DNA of 8,426 nucleotides from Patescibacteria group bacterium UBA6130 (lineage in GTDB: Bacteria > Patescibacteriota > Microgenomatia > UBA12405 > UBA6130). Position 1 is the stretch's first letter. Each line of letters begins with the position of its first letter. The stretch spans positions 1-8,426 of the forward strand of contig DIVO01000060.1 of NCBI GenBank assembly GCA_002428285.1, written 5' to 3'. The translations under genes and the position numbers were made by a program. The notes under the pieces are model-generated. The model saw only the letters and a program-made list of their open reading frames with translations, was not told where the DNA came from and made no database searches. Below are positions 6,559 to 8,426 of the stretch, piece by piece.

Positions 6559-8267
6559 TTTAATTTAAGTTTTTTTCGAACTGGATTGTAAAGTATGATA
6601 ACAATTAAAGTCCACCAGGATATTAAGGAAACTAGATTTGCCCATCTTCTCACGGGAGTATCTAAAAGTCTTAAATAAACTAAGTTTTCACCCTTTGGAA
6701 TAAATAAAGATATTTGACCAGTATCAGAAGTTTTTATCATACTGGTTTTCTTTCCGTTTATCCAAGCATTCCATTCGGGAAAATAAAATATCGGAACTAC
6801 TACCTCTGTGTCTTCGGATAAATCTACAGCGAATTCCAGCCAATTTGTTCCTTTGTTCCAGTAAATTGGATCCAGCTCAACATCATCGACAATTAGCTTA
6901 TCTTTAGCTGATGAAGAAGGAGGCGAGGCTGAATTTGGAAGATAATCTAAAATAGCATCAACTTGCAATCTTCTCCAGCCTTCTTGAGAATAAATCTTTT
7001 CGGCATCATTAATTAAAAGTATTTTCTCGGGTTTAAAATAGTTCCAATTAAGTCCGATTGCTAATAATGATAACACTACTGCCACAATTCTTTCATTAAA
7101 CCTGGGATTGATCCTTTCAAATAGCTTTGGGACACTTCCTGCGATAATAGAAAGAGAAAACATTGGAAAAGCAAGCAATCTCCAGGGAAATTGAAGATAA
7201 TTAAGAAATTCAAACTTTTCCCAGATAAAAGCAGATTTATTATGCATCAAGAAAGTAGTTGATATAAAAATGACAAAAAAGAAAAGCAGATAAAATATTT
7301 CTTTTTTACATGTATTTCTCTTTATCAAAGAAAGATACAAACAAGAAAAAATTGCAACAATAGCAGTCAACCAGTGAACTAATCCTACCTGAAAAGACAT
7401 TTCGTCTTCTAGACCCCATAATGAAGATCCAAATCCCCAGAAACGTGAAAAAAATAATTGATTTATTGATACAAAATGAACTCTAAAATCAAAATATCCT
7501 GTAAACATACTTCCAACGTTTACAAGATTTTTTTCAAACAAAGCCGGCAAGAGAAAAAATGATGCCATTCCCAATCCCAATAAAGCTCCAAAAAAAACAA
7601 AAGTCAACTTTTTGATTTCCAAAGATGAGGTTATAAGTTTAAAACTGTTATTTTTAAAATATAAAAACACTATCCATAAAATGATTAAAGGTGTAAACAA
7701 CATCGACATAATATTGTGCGACAGTAGAAGAAGACAGTAAAAGAAAGCCAAATGAATAAAATATTTTTGGTTTCCTTTCAAAATTTTATATACTGCCCAA
7801 AAAATAGCGGGGAAAAAGACTAATGCCCAAAATTCATTCATCGCTCCCCTTACATATACGTCAACAGCATGATAAGGAGCGAAAATATAAAATACAGCAG
7901 ACGCAATACCTCCCCACCTACCCCACAATTCTTTTGCCAATAGATACATAAATATGCCTGACAACAAAAATCCAAGGAAAAATAAAAGCTTAACAGTAGC
8001 TATAAGATTAAGTCCAAGCAATACAAATACCTCACCTAAATAATAAGGAAGAGGAGGATAGAAGTTAAATAAAGGATAACCATATCCATAACCCATATCT
8101 GGTGCCCACCTGCAAGGGACCTGATGGTCTTGAATGCATTTATCCATCTGATGAAGCCTCCCTAATTGAAGATCATCATGCATGGGGAAATACCCAGGCT
8201 TAAGAATAAGATTAAACGCTAATATAGAAGATAATAAAATTATTAGATATGGTAATAATTTACTCAT
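6555..8267 (-). CDS. Polytopic membrane protein, PTPS-related/YfhO-like (probable GT-C fold)
   Basis: The 570-residue protein looks like the family named 6-pyruvoyl-tetrahydropterin synthase-related membrane proteins. The name is misleading: nothing here suggests a pterin enzyme. After a first span (about 4-22) comes MHDDLQLGRLHQ (29-40), with an HDD motif outside the membrane, then CRWAPDMGYGYGYPLFNFY (52-70) and PPLPYYLGE (71-79), the hallmark of the family. SHN (183-185) and QFPWRLLAF (359-367) are further family-like motifs. Residues 455-540 form a beta-rich extracytoplasmic domain with YFPEWNAWINGKK (495-507), as in YfhO, followed by a last span (about 544-560) and a basic tail. The likely role is transfer of a sugar from a polyprenyl-phosphate carrier to a surface glycan or protein. 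A 20-residue longer form would begin at TTG 8327; I prefer ATG 8267 because the earlier start lies within the upstream coding sequence, and the short form begins directly with the membrane anchor and overlaps that gene by only 8 bases. Confidence 0.82.
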   Translation of the reverse strand: MSKLLPYLIILLSSILAFNLILKPGYFPMHDDLQLGRLHQMDKCIQDHQVPCRWAPDMGYGYGYPLFNFYPPLPYYLGEVFVLLGLNLIATVKLLFFLGFLLSGIFMYLLAKELWGRWGGIASAVFYIFAPYHAVDVYVRGAMNEFWALVFFPAIFWAVYKILKGNQKYFIHLAFFYCLLLLSHNIMSMLFTPLIILWIVFLYFKNNSFKLITSSLEIKKLTFVFFGALLGLGMASFFLLPALFEKNLVNVGSMFTGYFDFRVHFVSINQLFFSRFWGFGSSLWGLEDEMSFQVGLVHWLTAIVAIFSCLYLSLIKRNTCKKEIFYLLFFFVIFISTTFLMHNKSAFIWEKFEFLNYLQFPWRLLAFPMFSLSIIAGSVPKLFERINPRFNERIVAVVLSLLAIGLNWNYFKPEKILLINDAEKIYSQEGWRRLQVDAILDYLPNSASPPSSSAKDKLIVDDVELDPIYWNKGTNWLEFAVDLSEDTEVVVPIFYFPEWNAWINGKKTSMIKTSDTGQISLFIPKGENLVYLRLLDTPVRRWANLVSLISWWTLIVIILYNPVRKKLKLK

Positions 8268-8426
8268 TTGAAGGATTATACTCATAAAACAACAAAGAAT
8301 CTTTTCCAGGCTTATAAAACTCCTCAATCAATTCAAGATCTTCTTTGTTTTTAATTTCCATTCTGCTTTTATTAACCACAAGATAAGTAGTATCCCCTGC
8401 TTCTTTAGCATTTTTTAAAGCATCAG
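8260..8426 (-). CDS. C-terminal fragment of an unidentified gene, possibly a membrane glycosyltransferase tail
   Basis: An open frame enters from the window end and stops at TAA 8260-8262, giving 55 complete codons after two leading bases (54-55 residues). The peptide starts DALKNAKEAGDTTYLVVNKS, continues with an acidic helix-like stretch (KNKEDLELIEEF) and ends DSLLFYEYNPSNE. It is soluble and looks like an alternating strand/helix domain. The pattern 'TTYLVVNKSRMEI ... LLFYEY' faintly recalls the last 40 residues of the GT-C-like protein encoded at 3422-5152 ('IKYIYLVDKQKIMI ... VRIYQVKK'), so it may be the outer domain of another polytopic sugar transferase. This is weak inference from a short fragment. 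It is probably a real gene because its stop sits 8 bases inside the next gene's best start, the same tight packing seen elsewhere, and because the composition is ordinary protein-like. Confidence 0.65.
   Translation of the reverse strand, partial: DALKNAKEAGDTTYLVVNKSRMEIKNKEDLELIEEFYKPGKDSLLFYEYNPSNE

Noticed and set aside
6555..8267. A pterin biosynthesis enzyme
   Set aside because: The family name includes 6-pyruvoyl-tetrahydropterin synthase, but the protein is a polytopic membrane protein with GT-C-like features and no zinc-binding PTPS active site that I can see.
1..8426. Recoded UGA (genetic code 25)
   Set aside because: TGA is the natural stop at 794-796, 1576-1578, 2475-2477 and 6555-6557, placed exactly at gene junctions, and no gene needs a read-through TGA.

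Overview
The window is a compact, AT-rich stretch (roughly two thirds A+T by eye) filled end to end with genes on the minus strand. In transcription order, from window end to start, they are: the 3' end of an unidentified gene, a polytopic membrane protein of the PTPS-related/YfhO-like group, a Wzx-type polysaccharide flippase, a second polytopic GT-C-like membrane protein, three family-2 glycosyltransferases (GT2), and a family-4 glycosyltransferase (GT4) that runs off the window start. The largest gap between genes is 8 bases. Every other junction overlaps, three of them by the four-base ATGA stop/start arrangement. I see no promoter, terminator, RNA gene, mobile element, repeat array or CRISPR.

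The locus reads as part of a surface-glycan operon. The cytoplasmic GT2 and GT4 enzymes would build an oligosaccharide on a lipid carrier, the flippase would move it across the membrane, and the two GT-C-like proteins would add or transfer sugars on the outer face. The window contains no sugar-nucleotide synthesis gene, no initiating sugar-phosphate transferase and no unmistakable Wzy polymerase or WaaL ligase, so only part of the pathway is visible.

The host is not proven by the sequence. High A+T, very tight packing, weak Shine-Dalgarno signals and these membrane-protein types fit a Patescibacteria/CPR bacterium, perhaps Microgenomates, but other AT-rich bacteria or uncultured archaea are possible. 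TGA is used as a stop in four genes, which argues against the recoded Gracilibacteria/Absconditabacteria code.

Two genes at the window edges are partial: a GT4 at 1-833 and a C-terminal fragment at 8260-8426. The start of the PTPS-related gene is best placed at 8267 (ATG), not at the upstream TTG at 8327, because the TTG lies inside the preceding gene. I did not find a clearly new system. The points most worth checking are the two GT-C-like proteins sharing an HD motif after the first membrane span, the pair of related GT2 enzymes, and a G8 tract inside one GT2 gene.
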